Positions 1 through 8,528 of a stretch of DNA of 11,378 nucleotides are shown here, in pieces (position 1 is the stretch's first letter; each line of letters opens with the position of its first letter). The translations under genes were made by a program, and so were the position numbers. The notes under the pieces are model-generated. The model was not told the DNA's origin and did not search any database. It saw nothing but the letters and a program-made list of their open reading frames with translations. Source of the stretch: Ettlia oleoabundans (taxonomy: Eukaryota > Chlorophyta > Chlorophyceae > Chlamydomonadales); contig JAAMXP010002977.1 in assembly GCA_019693395.1 (NCBI GenBank), positions 1-11,378 of the forward strand. Direction: 5' to 3'.

Positions 1-23
1 GGGTTGGTGGGTGGGTGGGTGGG
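1..23 (+). repeat. G-quadruplex-type GGGT repeat
   Basis: Four GGG runs separated by single T (9-11, 13-15, 17-19, 21-23), preceded by GGG-TT-GG. This is the minimal loop form known to favour a stable parallel quadruplex. It lies on the strand opposite the SDR sense strand, probably in an intron or beyond the coding part. Confidence 0.7.
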
Positions 24-156
24 CACAGCAGGCGCAGCAGGCACTGTGGCTGCAAGGGTTGCTGGTATTGGATCAGCCGGGGGAAAGGGACTCAACTCTG
101 TGACCGGCAAGAGGCGCAAAGCAGGCGATGACAGTAAGTACAGCTCGGATTACTAC

Positions 157-210
157 TGCAGGATGGCGGAACCCCTGGCACTTGCTGTGGATCCAGTCAA
201 ACACGCAGAG
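157..210 (-). other. Possible third exon of the SDR gene
   Basis: On the minus strand, an AG at 212-211 and a GTAGTA donor at 156 bound a 54-base open stretch reading LCVFDWIHSKCQGFRHPA. It is in phase 0 at both ends, matching the phase 0 end of exon 2. In classical SDRs the next strand after the ACR segment reads roughly V-x-x-L-D-L-x-S-L-x-S-V-R-x-F, and VFDW...GF resembles this with one residue fewer. The acceptor GGCTAAAG lacks a good pyrimidine tract, so this is a weak call. If wrong, exon 3 lies off the window. Confidence 0.3.
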
Positions 211-269
211 CTTTAGCCGCCATACAACCCCAGCTGCCCTGCTCCCGAAGGAGACGAGGAGGTGGAAAC

Positions 270-430
270 ACAACGCAGCAGCAAGCAACAGCAGCAGCGC
301 TGGCAATACTGGCAGCGGCAGCACCCAGCAGCAGCACCGGCTGCATTTGGCAGCAGCCCACAGCGGGCAGCAGCACCCAGCAACGGCAGCGGCAGCACCC
401 AGCCATGGCACTGGCAGCACTGGCAGATCT
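270..430. repeat. Degenerate CAG/GGCAGC-rich tract in the SDR intron
   Basis: Most of the region left of exon 2 is built of GGCAGC, CAGCAG and CACCCAGC words. One 19-base unit (GGCAGCGGCAGCACCCAGC) occurs exactly at 311-329 and again at 385-403. Open frames on both strands here code for low-complexity Ala/Gln/Ser or Cys/Leu peptides and show no domain, so they are taken as by-products of the repeat. Confidence 0.6.
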
Positions 431-437
431 GGCTTAC

Positions 438-1249
438 CTCCAGGCGTGGCGGCGGCTGTCCTGCAGCCTGTGCCCGTTCCTGTAGCTCCCGATTCAACGT
501 CTGCCCTTTGCTCACGCTTCGACAGGCCAGTATAACTGCAGAGGGGCCGAGGGCGACGCACTTTGGAAGGCTCGGCTGACAGCGCCTGTCACTAGGATGC
601 CAGCCTCTGCCCCTAGGTACGCTGGGCCCTGGCTATAGCAGCATTGACACTGTCCGTCGGCAGGGCAATCCATAATATGTTGAGTCTGTCCCTGATGCTC
701 TGGTGTATGCTGCTGCAGTTGAGGGGCTGAGATATGGACGTGCTGGCCTTACGAGAGCAGCAACCGCCGCCGGTTTGACCACTCACCATGTGCGCCCCGA
801 GCTGCGAGGGCAGCGGCGGTCTCCTTGCCGATGCCGCTGGTTGGCCCGGTCACTACCACAACTTGGCCCTCTGCTGGGCCGCCGATCAGCTCGAGGCTGG
901 GCAGGCCTCGCATCCACAACTTCTGCAGGACCGCAGCCGAAAATCCCTTAATGCTATCACATTGATCCCTGAAGGACATGGTGGCGATAGAACAGCGGGC
1001 CGCACCCACCTGCAAGCAGCACTCGAGTGCCACCGAGAAAAACTCGGAGCAAAAACGCAGCGTATCCATCATTCTAATGATGCAAACGATTAACAACGGG
1101 ATCAAGCAGCACTGCAGCACAATGCGCGTGCTCAGAAGGACGTACTGCCATTTGTGCAGTACTGCTGGGTTGGATGCAGCTGTGCACGAGCCAACCAATG
1201 CCAGACTGCTCACCATCCCTTCAGTTACCACCGCATTATTGGCCCACAT
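438..1249 (-). CDS. Short-chain dehydrogenase/reductase, N-terminal part (exons 1-2, incomplete)
   Basis: An NAD(P)-dependent oxidoreductase of the classical SDR/retinol-dehydrogenase-like type; the substrate cannot be told. Exon 1 (1249-787) holds the Rossmann nucleotide-binding motif TGPTSGIG at residues 134-141, after the beta strand QVVVVTG, and continues to AARGAH. It ends CATG|GTGAGT in phase 1. Exon 2 (535-438) follows a TGCAG acceptor, restores V and gives VILACRSVSKG, the usual second strand with its NADP-type Arg, ending GAG|GTAAGC in phase 0. Residues about 36-58 are strongly hydrophobic (YVLLSTRIVLQCCLIPLLIV...), which suggests a membrane anchor. The start at 1249 is the first ATG after an in-frame stop at 1267-1265; Met 60, 61, 91 and 113 are alternatives. 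The Asp strand, the NAG motif and the catalytic Ser-Tyr-Lys are not found here and must lie in later exons left of 438 or off the window. The family is secure; the start and 3' structure are not. Confidence 0.82.
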
Positions 1250-2159
1250 ATTGTCAGCAGGTCCTCAGGGCCGATCGATAGCTCACAACATGTGCAGGTG
1301 TGTAGGCGCGCAGGGAGGACTCTCTTGAAACCCATGGACAACCAAGACCTATCAGTCGAAGCTCGGGCAAAACGAGCCGAAGGTGCGCCTGCCAATGTGG
1401 TGCTGCTGCGCTCCCTCCCTTGCCTCGTCTGTTTCCGGCCCCCCGTGATTACAAGACCGAACAAACTTTAATTTGATCGTGTAGGAGCGGGCGGCCTCAA
1501 ACTCGTGTTCAAGGGCAGCGGAGTAAAGCACCTGCTGAGCTCGGGTAGGGAGGAGCAGGAAGCGGGTGATGTTGACTTGTCAAGTGACGCCATGTGGTTT
1601 TGTAAGGGCGCTTGCTGCTTCTGGAGGCACGCAGGCGGCCTGAGGCAGCTTCAAACCCTGCCGGCGCCGCAGCTGGCGGCGGTGGTGCCCGCTCGCTGTG
1701 CTGGCGGCTGGACGGCGGCCTCACCCCTTGTTCGCCATTTAAAGTGCAGGGAGCAAGCATCAGGGCTCGTCTTATAAGCAGGAGGGCGGCAGCGAGCAGC
1801 GGGACGGCGGCTCTCGGTCTCACGGTGCGCCGGCTGCCGCTGCTGGGAGCTGGTGCACTCAGCATCATCGCTCAGCACCCGCCGTTGCAATTTGCTCGGC
1901 AGCGAGTTTGCTGCATGCCTCATGTTCTGTTGTTGCCTTCCTGCAAGATTCCGCTTTCCGCATTGCACATTGTTTGTGCGGCTCGCCACGCAGTTTAGAG
2001 ATAATGTATAGGTCAGCCCACTCGTAGCTGCCCGTGCCAGTGGGGCTGTTTGTGGGTGCAGGCGGCGGCGCAGCGCTGTCCGACTCAACCGGCCGTCCTT
2101 TCAGCCCCAGTTCCGCCGAGGCTTCCCCGGCGGTGGCAGGCACAGCAACTAGGGACGGG
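1250..2159. other. Intergenic region between the divergent SDR and PWWP genes
   Basis: No convincing coding exon was found: frames here are short, lack family motifs and have no consistent splice partners. The stretch should carry both promoters and 5' UTRs. TATA-like candidates are ATTTAAA at 1737-1743 and the palindrome CTTATAAG at 1771-1778. The open frame of the PWWP gene extends upstream of its ATG only through a GTG at 2034, which is not a plausible eukaryotic start. Confidence 0.6.
1771..1778. promoter_or_regulatory. Palindromic TATA-like element
   Basis: CTTATAAG reads the same on both strands and lies in the GC-rich divergent spacer, about 380 bases before the PWWP ATG and about 520 bases before the SDR ATG on the other strand. 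A TATA role is inferred from sequence only; ATTTAAA at 1737-1743 is a second candidate. Confidence 0.35.
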
Positions 2160-5136
2160 ATGGCGGCGCCAGGCTGGCAGGGCATTCGCAGCGTGCATGG
2201 GCAGCCACCCGGCAAGCAGCCGCACCCCGATGATCGCACACCAGAGGCAGAGGCAGCAAGGGCCCGGCTACAGCCTCAGCAAGAAGGTGCAGCAGCGGGA
2301 GCAGGAGCAGGAGAGGGTGCCAGTGCTCCCTCTGTCGCTGACGCTGCAGGCGATGGCAACGGTGGTGCCACTGCGGGCCCCAGGAGCGTGCATGGCCAGC
2401 CACCGGGCAAGCAGCCTTACCCTGATGACCCCGAATTCGCACCAGCAGCACGGCAGCAGCAGCAGGCAGCAGCAGCGCAACACCAGGAGCCGTCGCCGCC
2501 GCCGCAACACCTTGGCCCCCCCTGGAGAGCGGGCGCAGCAGCAGCAGCAGAAGCAGCAGCGGGAGGTGCGTTGGGGCCCCGCAGCCTTCACATCCAGCCG
2601 CCTGGTAAGCAGCCGGAGCAAATCCAGCAGATAGCTGCCAGCGCTCAGGCATTGGAGGAGGCGGAAGAAGAGGAGGAGGAGCAGCAGGCAGTGCAACCAC
2701 ATGCAGCAGCAGCGGCGGCAGCCCGGCAGCTACCGCAGGCGCCCTGGCGGCGGCAGCAGGCTGGTGGGTTGCAGCCTGTGTCGGGCCAGGCATACGTTGC
2801 ATCGCCTCCTGCCGGCAGCACCCACCAGCCGCAGGCACAGGCACGGCCCAAGGCATCCCCAGCAGTCCCTGGCGCTGACAAGGCGGGGAGCAGCAGGAAG
2901 CGGCCGGCCAGCCAGCCTGGTGAGGGCGGGCAGCGCAAGAAAGCAGCGACCAACGGCGCCTCGGCGCAGCGGCAGCCTGCGGTTGCGGGGGCGCCGCGGA
3001 CTTTCAACACAGGCGTGCCCGCCAGCCTGGCACGGGCCAATAATGACGGTGCCCACGGTGCGCCGCAGCCAATCCGACCCATGCCTGGCGCCCCTCGGAG
3101 CCTGCAGCAGCGCCAGCAGTTGCTGAATGGGGTGGCTGGCCGGCAGCCAGCGGGCGCACCCCGCCCCAAGCAGCAGGCCGGGGCCCCTTCCTCCGCCAGC
3201 AAGCCCAAGCAGGCAGGCTCCAAGGCCGGCGGCTCGGCGCAGCGGAAAACCGGCGGCAGCGGCGGCGGGCAGGGGGGTGTACCGCCTGCTGCCTCGCAGT
3301 ACAAGCCGGGGGACGTGGTGTGGGCCAAGATTGGGAGCTACCCCTGGTGGCCCGCACAGATACAGCGCCCCACCGCCGACGAGCACTTCAAGCCCAAGCA
3401 CGCCGTCACCGACCTCTTCTGCGTGTTCTACGGTGAGCTGGGTTCTGGGGTCATGCCAGCTGCTGCCACAGCGCGCCAGCTGTCACACAGATCCAGCTGG
3501 CACAGCATGTACCTAAGGGGAACATAAGTGTCAAGTATTCAGCGAGAGTGACCTTAAAGTGGGTGTCAATAGGGCATGCGGTTTTTGTTTGAGGGAGGGT
3601 TGGTAGAGGGAGGAGAAACAGGTGCCGCAGCATGCGGCTTAGCACAGGCTAGCTGGAGCAGCAGCAGCAGCAGCAGCATCTCAAGGCAGCTGCCGCAGGG
3701 CAGGTGGGCCCCAGCCACTGGCAGTGTGGCCTGGCCCTGGCAGCCCACTTCCCTGGAGCCGGCACCGTGCACAGCGGGCATGCCTTATGGCCTGCCATCT
3801 CACAGCTGGCAAACAGCAACTCTTCAGCTGGCAAACACCAACCCTTGTTTGACTGAAGAAATGAAATACATTTCTGCCCGCCCAGGCTGACCTCCACTTT
3901 GCCACTGACTGGAATCTCCCTCCTCCATGATCTCCCCCTGCAGGCTCGAACGATTACAACTGGCTGCCTGCCTCCGCCCTCAAGCCCTTCACTGAGACCC
4001 ACCCGGGTGAGTTGGGGGTGTGGTTGTGGGGTGTGCATGGGTGCTGAAATCAAATGCAGCTTCTGCGGGTGTATGGGAGGGGTGGGGTGGGGGTGAGGTG
4101 GGGGTGGGGTTACTGCAGCTCGTCAGCTGGCAGCCTGCCCTCTCTTACCTGGTCTGGCAGTGGAATGGGCATTAAGCGGTAGCTGCTGCGTTGCGTGGGT
4201 GGTGGCAGGAGGGCAAATTGTGTGCTACATAACCCAGTTTGAATATATGCTAGTGGAGCTGGTCAAGGGCCTGCTCAAATCCCTTTTGTGGCATTGCAAA
4301 ACATGCAACAATGCATGCGCGTATGAACATGAGCGTGCGCGCTGCATGTTGCGTTACAAAACGATTGTAGTCACTCTGAGCCGCTGGGGTGTGGGATGGT
4401 GACATCGCGGCTGCACATGCAGACAAACTCATCAGTTGCTGGCAACATGGGCAGCTGTCAGGCGGAGACAGCAGCGACGTGTTTAGAACCACAAGGGTGT
4501 GGGGCCGCCTGCTGGCAGCAGCCGGGGTTTTCCACTTTGCGCTGTCGGGTGATTGTTGTGAGCTGTATCATCAGCAATCCCACCTGCAAGCACCGTCTGG
4601 ACCTAATCTTGCTGGGCGCACCCCTGTTTCACTGTACTTCGTACACCAGTGCCAGACCGGTTTCAATTCCTTTTAAGGAGAGTTGTTTTCCTTACACCAG
4701 TGAAAATTACACCAGTCAATCCCCGGCCCCTCCCGCAGACTACACCAAGCACGCCAGCGCAAAGAACAAGGCGCTGCAGCGGGCCATTGACGAGGTGCGA
4801 CCCTTGGTATTTGTGTAGGAGAACTGATGTTGCAAGGCTGCACAAGCAGCCTGTTGTGCAGCCTGTTGACGATGGTGCAAGCAGCATGCTCTGCAACAGA
4901 GCGGAAGTTCTGCATGGCACAGCGTGCCCTTTTTGAGTAATTGCAAGCACCGTTCATGTGGTTGGTGTATGACTGTGCTTTTGATTGTGCTGAGATGCTG
5001 ATTTTGGCGCACAGGCTGCTGCTGTGTACGTGCAAGTTGGGTGCTGCTGCCTGGTGTGTGCCTGCAGGCCTGGGTGTATGGAGTTCAGCGACAGCGGCCC
5101 GACGTCAACTACGGCCCCTATGGCGGTGCCACATAG
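2160..5136 (+). CDS. PWWP-domain nuclear protein (4 exons)
   Basis: A 486-residue protein, probably a chromatin reader. Exons: 2160-3432, 3944-4006, 4739-4794 and 5068-5136; the phases (1, 1, 0) join without a stop and the total is divisible by three. The ATG at 2160 (GGGATGG) is the first in frame. Residues 1-380 are low-complexity Ala/Gln/Pro/Gly-rich. They include three RSxHxQPPGKQP motifs (10-25, 75-90, 141-152), an acidic run at 166-174 and a bipartite-type nuclear signal (RKR 246-248, RKK 259-261). The PWWP domain spans about 380-465: GDVVWAKIGSYPWWPAQIQ with P395-W-W-P398, then LFCVFYG and SNDYNWLPASALKPF across the first intron, then a basic/Ala helix (KNKALQRAIDE). Known PWWP domains bind methylated H3K36 nucleosomes and DNA; Tyr394, Trp397 and Phe423/Tyr424 are candidates for the aromatic cage (inference). 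The short tail ends YGPYGGAT. There is no SET, bromo or other catalytic domain, so the exact ortholog is unknown. Exon 4 is the least certain. Confidence 0.85.
2187..2615 (+). repeat. Three spaced RSxHxQPPGKQP peptide motifs in the PWWP protein
   Basis: Copy 1 at 2187-2234 (RSVHGQPPGKQPHPDD), copy 2 at 2382-2429 (RSVHGQPPGKQPYPDD) and copy 3 at 2580-2615 (RSLHIQPPGKQP). They start at residues 10, 75 and 141, so the spacing is 65 and 66 residues. The intervening sequence is not similar, and the codons differ at third positions between copies (CCACCC, CCACCG and CCGCCT for the PP), which suggests that the peptide is what is kept. A weak fourth partial match (APRSLQQ) starts near residue 311. 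Confidence 0.85.
4075..4109 (+). repeat. G-run cluster in PWWP intron 2
   Basis: Six runs of 3-5 G (4075-4077, 4079-4082, 4084-4087, 4089-4093, 4100-4104, 4106-4109), separated mostly by single bases, lie about 70 bases after the donor on the sense strand. The RNA could fold into a quadruplex that affects splicing; this is inferred from sequence alone. Confidence 0.6.
4275..4370. repeat. Imperfect inverted repeat in PWWP intron 2
   Basis: The arms include AACATGCA at 4300-4307 pairing with TGCATGTT at 4343-4350, and TTTTGT at 4284-4289 pairing with ACAAAA at 4356-4361. A GCGCG pair lies further in and a looser AATC/GATT pair further out. The left arm is longer than the right, leaving bulges. 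The local base composition is less GC-rich than the surroundings. It could be a decayed foldback element or a chance hairpin. Confidence 0.45.
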
Positions 5137-5812
5137 GCACCCGGCCCAGCATCTGGCGCAGCACCCAGCTGAAGAACAGGTTCCTGGCTTGAGCGTCCTG
5201 GTAGAGCCGACCCGTCGGCCAAAGCACCCAGCTGAGCGCTTTGGAGGCAGGCCACATGCAGCACCACCGCAGCAACAGCCAACCCCGGCTTCGGCTGGCG
5301 CCCCCTTGTCCGCCCAGTAGGGCCTTGGCACGGTGCCGCCGCCTTGGCGACCCACCGTCACTTCTGCAGCACAGCACCCACACCGCTTCTTATGCTTTCA
5401 CTTGACTGCTGACCCTGCCCGACCCCTGCAGCTTGCTGCTCGTAGTCCCTTTATTTCCCTCCTTGTGCTTCCTGTTGTTGCCCTACCCTCTTCGATTTGC
5501 CCGCTTGAACTGACCACTGCATTAACCAACAAACTCGCTGACGGGCTGGCGGCGGCTGGCGGTAGAGTGGGGTGACGGGTGTGCTACCCGAGGCGGAGTA
5601 GCAGGCCGGCGCAGATATTTGTCTTCTGTGTTGATCAGAGAGATTTGCCGGGCATATGGACCCGCTCCTAGGCAACGACCTGCCGGCAGAGTCGGGATTT
5701 GCTCGACCCTGGGAGAAAAGAACAGATGGCGATGACAAGTGGAGGCCTTCTCGTGGCGCCCCATTGGCTTGTGTGGAGTGCTCTTCTCTTCGTAACAGGT
5801 CAATCAATCGAG
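5137..5812 (+). other. PWWP 3' UTR and PsbP upstream region
   Basis: No supported coding exon. The TGTAA poly(A) signal seen after other genes here was not found between 5137 and 5812, so the PWWP transcript end is unknown. Upstream of PsbP there is an inverted CCAAT (ATTGG, 5763-5767) and a pyrimidine-rich stretch ending in AACAG (about 5781-5798), which looks like a splice acceptor 14 bases before the ATG. A 5' UTR intron is therefore possible. Confidence 0.5.
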
Positions 5813-7912
5813 ATGCAGGTCCTGAGCAGCAAGGCTACCGTGGCGGGCGTCGCGATTGCGGCTGCCAAGCCCAGCACCCGTGCTCAGCGCGCGGCTGTGG
5901 TGGTGCGCGCCCAGAAGCAGGAGGTGAGCATACAAGAGGCTGGACGCCTGTCTCACACCGAGGGGGAAAGCAGCGGGCGCCATATCCCAGCTTATCGTGT
6001 CCACGCTGATCATGCCGCTGCAACCCGCCTCAGCCACTGTTCAGGGCAGGCGGCGCGCAATCTCTATCTGTTGGAACGTGGGTTGCGGGTTGCAGCCCCA
6101 AACGCCCTGTGTCCAACGGCGCCCACCCGTGCGCCTCCTGCCTGTATCGCAGGTTGACCGCCGTGCTGTGCTGGGTGGCTTGGCCGCCGCTGCTGCCGTG
6201 TCTGCTGCCTCCCCATCTGAGGCCGCGTATGGCGATGCTGCCCGCGTGTTCGCTGGCTCCGTCACCAACCAGTCCGGTGCGTGGAGCCAGCCCGCCCGCA
6301 CATCGCACCACCATTTCACAGGCTGATATCTCACCGGCAGTGCTGGCAGCGACGGCTGATTGTCTAATCACCCCTCTTCCCCTGGCTGCAGGCTTCATCC
6401 CCTACGCCGGCGATGGCTTTGCAGTGCTGATCCCCAGCAAGTGGAACCCCTCCAAGGAGCAGGACTTCCCCGGCTTGGTGCTCAGGTGCGGGAGCTGCAG
6501 CGGCTGCACATGCTACCTAGCCCATGCCATGCAGCTCAGGAATGGACGCAGACCCTGGCCAACTGTCTCGTTTTGCGGGACGATCACCCCTTTTCTGCTT
6601 TCAATGCTGTGATGTCACAAAGCTGTGGGTTTCCCAACCCGCTGCGCACTCGCTGCTCTCGCTTTTTGGACCCAGATACTCGCCAGTGATCTAGGTGTTC
6701 ACCCCAATCCTTTGCCCTACTTGCCCCGATCCCCCAGCCAATGATGCTCGTACTGTATACGCTATTTGCTCCACTTGCCGGCAGAACTCAATGTACTGCC
6801 TATGTTGTACCGCTCGTGTGCCCGCAGGTACGAGGACAACGGCGATGCCGTGAACAACATGGTTGTGCTGGTGCAGAAGGTGGGCAAGAACAGCATTGAA
6901 GAGCTGGGCAGCCCCGACAAGTTCCTGTCTGACAACGCCTACCTGTTTGGCGAGTCCGTGTTCACCGGTGAGTGGCAATGGAAGAGGTTTAGAGGAGGAG
7001 TGGCTTCTCCTCAACTCACCCCAGCTGCGATCCAGCGGTAGCAGTAGCACACAGCAGACGGCAGCGGGCTGCGCTGCCATGTGCAATGCTGTCTTGCCGG
7101 GAGGCGCATGGTTGCTGGCAGCCAGCAGCAGGCAGCAGAGTGTGGCTGGGGCTCTGCGCAGGCAGTGTTAATGTGCACGACTGGTCTAAAAAGACGCTGC
7201 TGGCGCAGCAAACCACGTCTTGGTCGTAGCTGCAGGCGCAAGGCCTGGTTGCCTGGTTGCCAGGCAGCACATAGTCTGTTTCGCAAGGCAGCTGCAAAAC
7301 CAGCTGCCGTCCACAATGCAGCCATGGCAATGCAACTCGATACGTAGCTTATCTGACCTCACCGGCTGACCTCACTCCACCCAATCTCACCCACCACCCC
7401 CCACATGCTGCAGGCCCCACCCTGTCTGAGGGCGGCTTCGCACCCAACAAGACCGCCGCCGCCAGCGTGCTGGATGTGCAGGAGGCCTCTGACAAGAAGG
7501 GCAAGAAGTACTACAAGGTGTGTACTGCTGACTTGCTGCTTGTTATCGTATTTTGCCATATGCCTCAGCCCCTCTTCACCCTTAAGGTGTAGGCCCAACA
7601 GGCTCCCCTCTAAAATTGAATCTGATATTAATGAGGTCCTGGTGATATGCTAGACAGCACAATTCCTTGGCTGCAGCCCTTTTCCACATGGCGGCATCAC
7701 ATCCCTGCTCCCCACCACGTCCCCCCTTGTTACAGTTTGAGGTGCTGACCCGCGCTGCCGATGGCGACGAGGGCGGCCGCCACCAGCTGATCACCGCCAC
7801 CGTGTCCAACGGCAACCTCTACCTGCTCAAGGTGCAGTGCGGCGACAAGCGCTGGTTCAAGGGCGCCAAGCGGGAGGCCACCGGCGCCTGGAACAGCTTC
7901 ACCGTGGTGTAA
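5813..7912 (+). CDS. psbP: PsbP, 23-kDa oxygen-evolving enhancer protein 2 (6 exons)
   Basis: Lumenal extrinsic subunit of photosystem II that stabilises the Mn4CaO5 cluster and the retention of Ca and Cl. Exons: 5813-5923, 6153-6276, 6392-6485, 6828-6967, 7414-7517 and 7736-7912; all phases match and give 249 residues. Residues 1-37 look like a stromal transit peptide (Ala/Ser/Val/Arg/Lys-rich). A twin-Arg signal follows (D39-R40-R41, hydrophobic Ala/Leu/Val core) with SEA|AYG cleavage after Ala61, as expected for Tat import. The mature part is about 188 residues, close to the usual 186 or so. Recognised PsbP segments are [52 protein letters not shown] and the end [10 protein letters not shown]...SFTVV. 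His207 and Asp228 (mature 146 and 167) fit the metal-binding His and Asp known from spinach PsbP. No breaks were seen. In-frame ATGs at 5726 and 5732 would add 29 or 27 residues, but they give a less typical transit peptide. Confidence 0.96.
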
Positions 7913-8202
7913 GCTGCCTGCCCTCTGAGCAGCAGCAGCCACCGCAGCAGCAGCAGAAGCAGCAGCAGCCCGCACACCACCCAACTGCAGGGCTGAGGCG
8001 GCCTGGGGGTCGTCCCCTCATGTCGGTTTCGCCCCGTAGCGAGAAGAGCATCCCTTTCCCTCCACACACCCACATCCTTTCCTGCTTGTACGTCTTTCGT
8101 TTGGCCTCCGATCTGGCACGGTCGTGGGCGGGCCGCGACCGGGTTTTGGGTCAGCACGGGCCGGCCCCCTTGTGTGATTTTTCACAGAACTACACCCCTT
8201 GT

Positions 8203-8207
8203 TGTAA
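8203..8207 (+). terminator. TGTAA poly(A) signal of the PsbP gene
   Basis: TGTAA is the established chlorophyte polyadenylation signal. It lies 291 bases after the PsbP stop and is the first one on the sense strand, so a 3' UTR of about 310 bases is predicted. Confidence 0.6.
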
Positions 8208-8343
8208 CGCCCGCTTGAACACGCTGACACTGGGCTGCTGTGAAGTGAAGTGGCAGGCGTCAGTGGAGAGAGGGTGCAGTGGCATAGAGACAAGAGACGA
8301 GCACTGCAGCATAATTCTGCTAAAACTCCCTGCTTGCGTTGAC

Positions 8344-8348
8344 CCAAT
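8344..8348 (+). promoter_or_regulatory. CCAAT box upstream of the TFIIA gene
   Basis: A CCAAT pentamer lies 181 bases before the TFIIA ATG, between the PsbP poly(A) signal and the coding region. Its function is inferred from position only. Confidence 0.25.
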
Positions 8349-8528
8349 CCAGCCTTGCTGGACTGCGAAACATATGCACGGAGCTTGCAACGGCGGCGGT
8401 GGTGGCGTGGCGCCAGCGGGGATGTGTTTGACATACCGAAAAGCCAGCCTTTACCCTTCCGCTTCTTGTTCACGATTGATATTCGTCGTCGTGCGCGCTC
8501 GACCGAGACTCTGTCAGGCTTGCAGACG

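Larger units (their letters stand above)
7913..8528 (+). other. PsbP 3' UTR and TFIIA upstream region
   Basis: Right after the PsbP stop comes a CAG-rich tract (about 7928-7969) that is outside the coding frame. A TGTAA lies at 8203-8207. The rest, to 8528, should hold the promoter and 5' UTR of the TFIIA gene; a CCAAT box is at 8344-8348 and no clear TATA box was seen. Open frames here have no recognisable motifs. Confidence 0.55.

Noticed and set aside
128..579. Open frames on both strands in 73-579 (up to 162 codons)
   Set aside because: They are low-complexity translations of the CAG-rich repeat and overlap SDR exon 2, whose frame and splice sites are well supported.
2034..2159. Upstream extension of the PWWP frame to 2034
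   Set aside because: It begins with GTG and has no ATG before 2160. It could only be coding if joined to an upstream exon, for which I saw no clear acceptor.
1509..2239. Overlapping open frames on both strands in the divergent spacer
   Set aside because: No family motif, no phase-consistent exon partners, and several rely on non-ATG starts. GC-rich DNA gives such frames by chance.
2149..3401. Long open frames on the minus strand opposite PWWP exon 1 (up to 235 codons)
   Set aside because: They are Ala/Leu/Cys/Pro-rich mirror readings of the GCN/CAG-biased coding strand and have no motifs. The plus frame ends in a clear PWWP domain.
5024..5320. 98-codon frame overlapping PWWP exon 4 (Pro/Ala-rich)
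   Set aside because: It starts at a non-ATG codon and is in another frame. The exon 4 frame joins exon 3 in phase with a GCAG acceptor and continues the post-PWWP helix as AIDE-AWVYG.
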